Origin: Planctomycetota bacterium
Lineage (GTDB): Bacteria > Planctomycetota > UBA11346
Direction of reading: 5' to 3'
Length of the DNA stretch: 64,000 nt
Assembly (NCBI GenBank): GCA_016745075.1
Contig: JADGDD010000001.1
Span: 1,179,125 to 1,243,124, forward strand
This document shows, in pieces, positions 63,209-64,000 of this stretch. The notes below the pieces were generated by a model that was given only the letters and a program-made list of their open reading frames with translations, was not told the origin of the DNA and ran no database searches. A program made the position numbers and the translations under genes. Positions within the stretch are counted from its first letter, which is position 1. Each line of letters starts with the position of its first letter.

Positions 63209-64000
63209 TTATGGGTGGCTTAGAGACAGAATGGTGCCATTCATGAATGTCACTATCAGTCTTCCATCTCTGTTCAGACTTAATGCGTTATGAGTCGGAA
63301 GTGATGGTAATGCATGAGTTTGTAACAGTGCTCCCGTTTCTCGGTTGAGGACCTGAAGTTCGTATAAAGATTCTGTGCCGTTTTCTTTTTCTACAATAAT
63401 AATGACGGCATTCTGAGCAAGTACTAGAGACAGAACGCTGATATTTTGTAGAGACCATTTGAGTAAAGGTGCAGCAGAAAGGGCTTTGTCTATGGTGAGC
63501 CTTCGTGCAATGCGTATCGCAGAACCTTTTTTCGAGCTTATGTCATCTGCTGTGTGTTCGGGTTGTTGATCTAAGTACTCTGTTAATAAAGCACTGTCCC
63601 AACAATGTAATGTGGAATTGTTCCATTTTCCCTTTCTTTTGGGTAGGGCATCGGCAATAAAGAGTTCTGTATCCCATGCGGGAGTAACGTGACTTAATGC
63701 CGCTACAGCTACTTCTTTTTTGTTGGTATCGCCCGTATCATTTAAAGAAATAAATGAAAAACGACCACGATAGAGGCTGTTATCTGTTTCTGCATAGAGC
63801 GGTCGACCACCATAAAGAATATACTTTTGGGCAAAAAGACCAATTTCAGAACCTTTGGTTAAGGCACTGCTGACAGGTTTACCGTATGTGGTTAGTTGTC
63901 CTGTCAGGTACTGAAATGTTCCATCTTTGAGGTCATAGGAAGCGGGTGAGATGCTGATGCCACCTGCCATGCGTAGTTTGTTTCCGGCTATAATACACTG
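63209..64000 (-). CDS. PQQ-like propeller protein, C-terminal part (truncated by window edge)
   Basis: The frame runs open to the right window edge (reading QCIIAGNKLRMAGG from base 64000), so this is the last 263 residues of a larger protein. The segments recall PQQ/BamB-type propeller blades, usually with Y..G..L.A......W: KYILYGGRPLYAETDNSLYRGRF, LQVLNRETGALLQTHALP and GRLIVTFMNGTILSLS. A stretch around SSKKGSAIRIARRLTIDKAL is not blade-like. It ends 124 bp before the glycosidase gene on the same strand and may head that operon. Secretion cannot be judged without the N-terminus. Confidence 0.65.
   Translation of the reverse strand, partial: QCIIAGNKLRMAGGISISPASYDLKDGTFQYLTGQLTTYGKPVSSALTKGSEIGLFAQKYILYGGRPLYAETDNSLYRGRFSFISLNDTGDTNKKEVAVAALSHVTPAWDTELFIADALPKRKGKWNNSTLHCWDSALLTEYLDQQPEHTADDISSKKGSAIRIARRLTIDKALSAAPLLKWSLQNISVLSLVLAQNAVIIIVEKENGTESLYELQVLNRETGALLQTHALPSLPTHNALSLNRDGRLIVTFMNGTILSLSHP

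Noticed and set aside
1..64000. CRISPR arrays, insertion sequences, prophage genes, rRNA
   Set aside because: No regularly spaced repeats, transposase or integrase motifs, phage structural genes or rRNA-like sequence were seen.

Overview
The window is chromosomal bacterial DNA of a Gram-negative type, with outer-membrane TonB, TolC and RND proteins and lipoprotein signals. It carries two tRNA genes and no recognisable insertion sequence, prophage or CRISPR array. Secreted proteins with paired formylglycine-generating-enzyme (FGE/SUMF1) folds, PQQ-type propeller proteins, an ECF sigma factor with a FecR-type partner, sulfatase and rhamnosidase genes, and a Ser/Thr kinase with a DLG motif together suggest the PVC superphylum (Lentisphaerota, Kiritimatiellota or Verrucomicrobiota). 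That placement is inference from gene families only.

Layout. 1-2.5 kb: the end of aspS with a terminator, then a two-gene reverse operon (lipoprotein propeller, flavin reductase). 2.7 kb: tRNA-Cys. 2.9-6.7 kb: a PhyH dioxygenase / zinc alcohol dehydrogenase / creatininase-family operon plus a DUF481 outer-membrane protein. 6.7-8.9 kb: a TonB-dependent receptor. 9.2-17.4 kb: an unusual cell-envelope locus with a giant lipoprotein (propeller + TolC-like + TIM-barrel-like regions), its overlapping HlyD partner, a membrane Ser/Thr kinase with a degenerate FGE-like tail, and a large exported protein. 17.4-19.8 kb: tRNA-Pro, a RES/Xre toxin-antitoxin pair and an exported hydrolase. 19.8-26.9 kb: a dehydroquinate-synthase-family enzyme, a soluble chemoreceptor with bacteriohemerythrin, and a GH13-GH133 fusion.

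26.9-34.8 kb holds a complete-looking corrinoid methyl-transfer system. It consists of a UroD-type methyltransferase (divergent), a MetV-MTHFR fusion, a pterin methyltransferase, an amidohydrolase, a corrinoid protein, DUF1638 and a 2Fe-2S/ASKHA corrinoid activator. The control region contains repeated TAGTACC-type sites. The methyl donor is not identifiable from the sequence. 34.8-43.1 kb: an alpha/beta hydrolase, an aldo-keto reductase, a cyclic-nucleotide-binding protein, and a DUF2892-TolC-MFP-RND efflux operon.

43.1-64.0 kb is a carbohydrate locus. Two paralogous reverse-strand units (double-FGE-fold secreted protein + PQQ propeller) flank a forward block of GH78 rhamnosidase, sulfatase, CoA-disulfide-reductase-rhodanese and rhodanese. 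One of these units is preceded by the sigma factor/FecR pair. A large six-hairpin glycosidase and a truncated propeller protein close the window.

The most notable regulatory observation is an identical 20-bp dyad, ATATTC-N8-GAATAT, in two promoters 16.5 kb apart. It lies before the DUF2892/RND operon and before the CoA-disulfide-reductase/rhodanese operon. It matches the ATTC-N8-GAAT operator form that I recall for persulfide-sensing SqrR/BigR-type ArsR repressors, and it links the two operons into a probable reactive-sulfur regulon.
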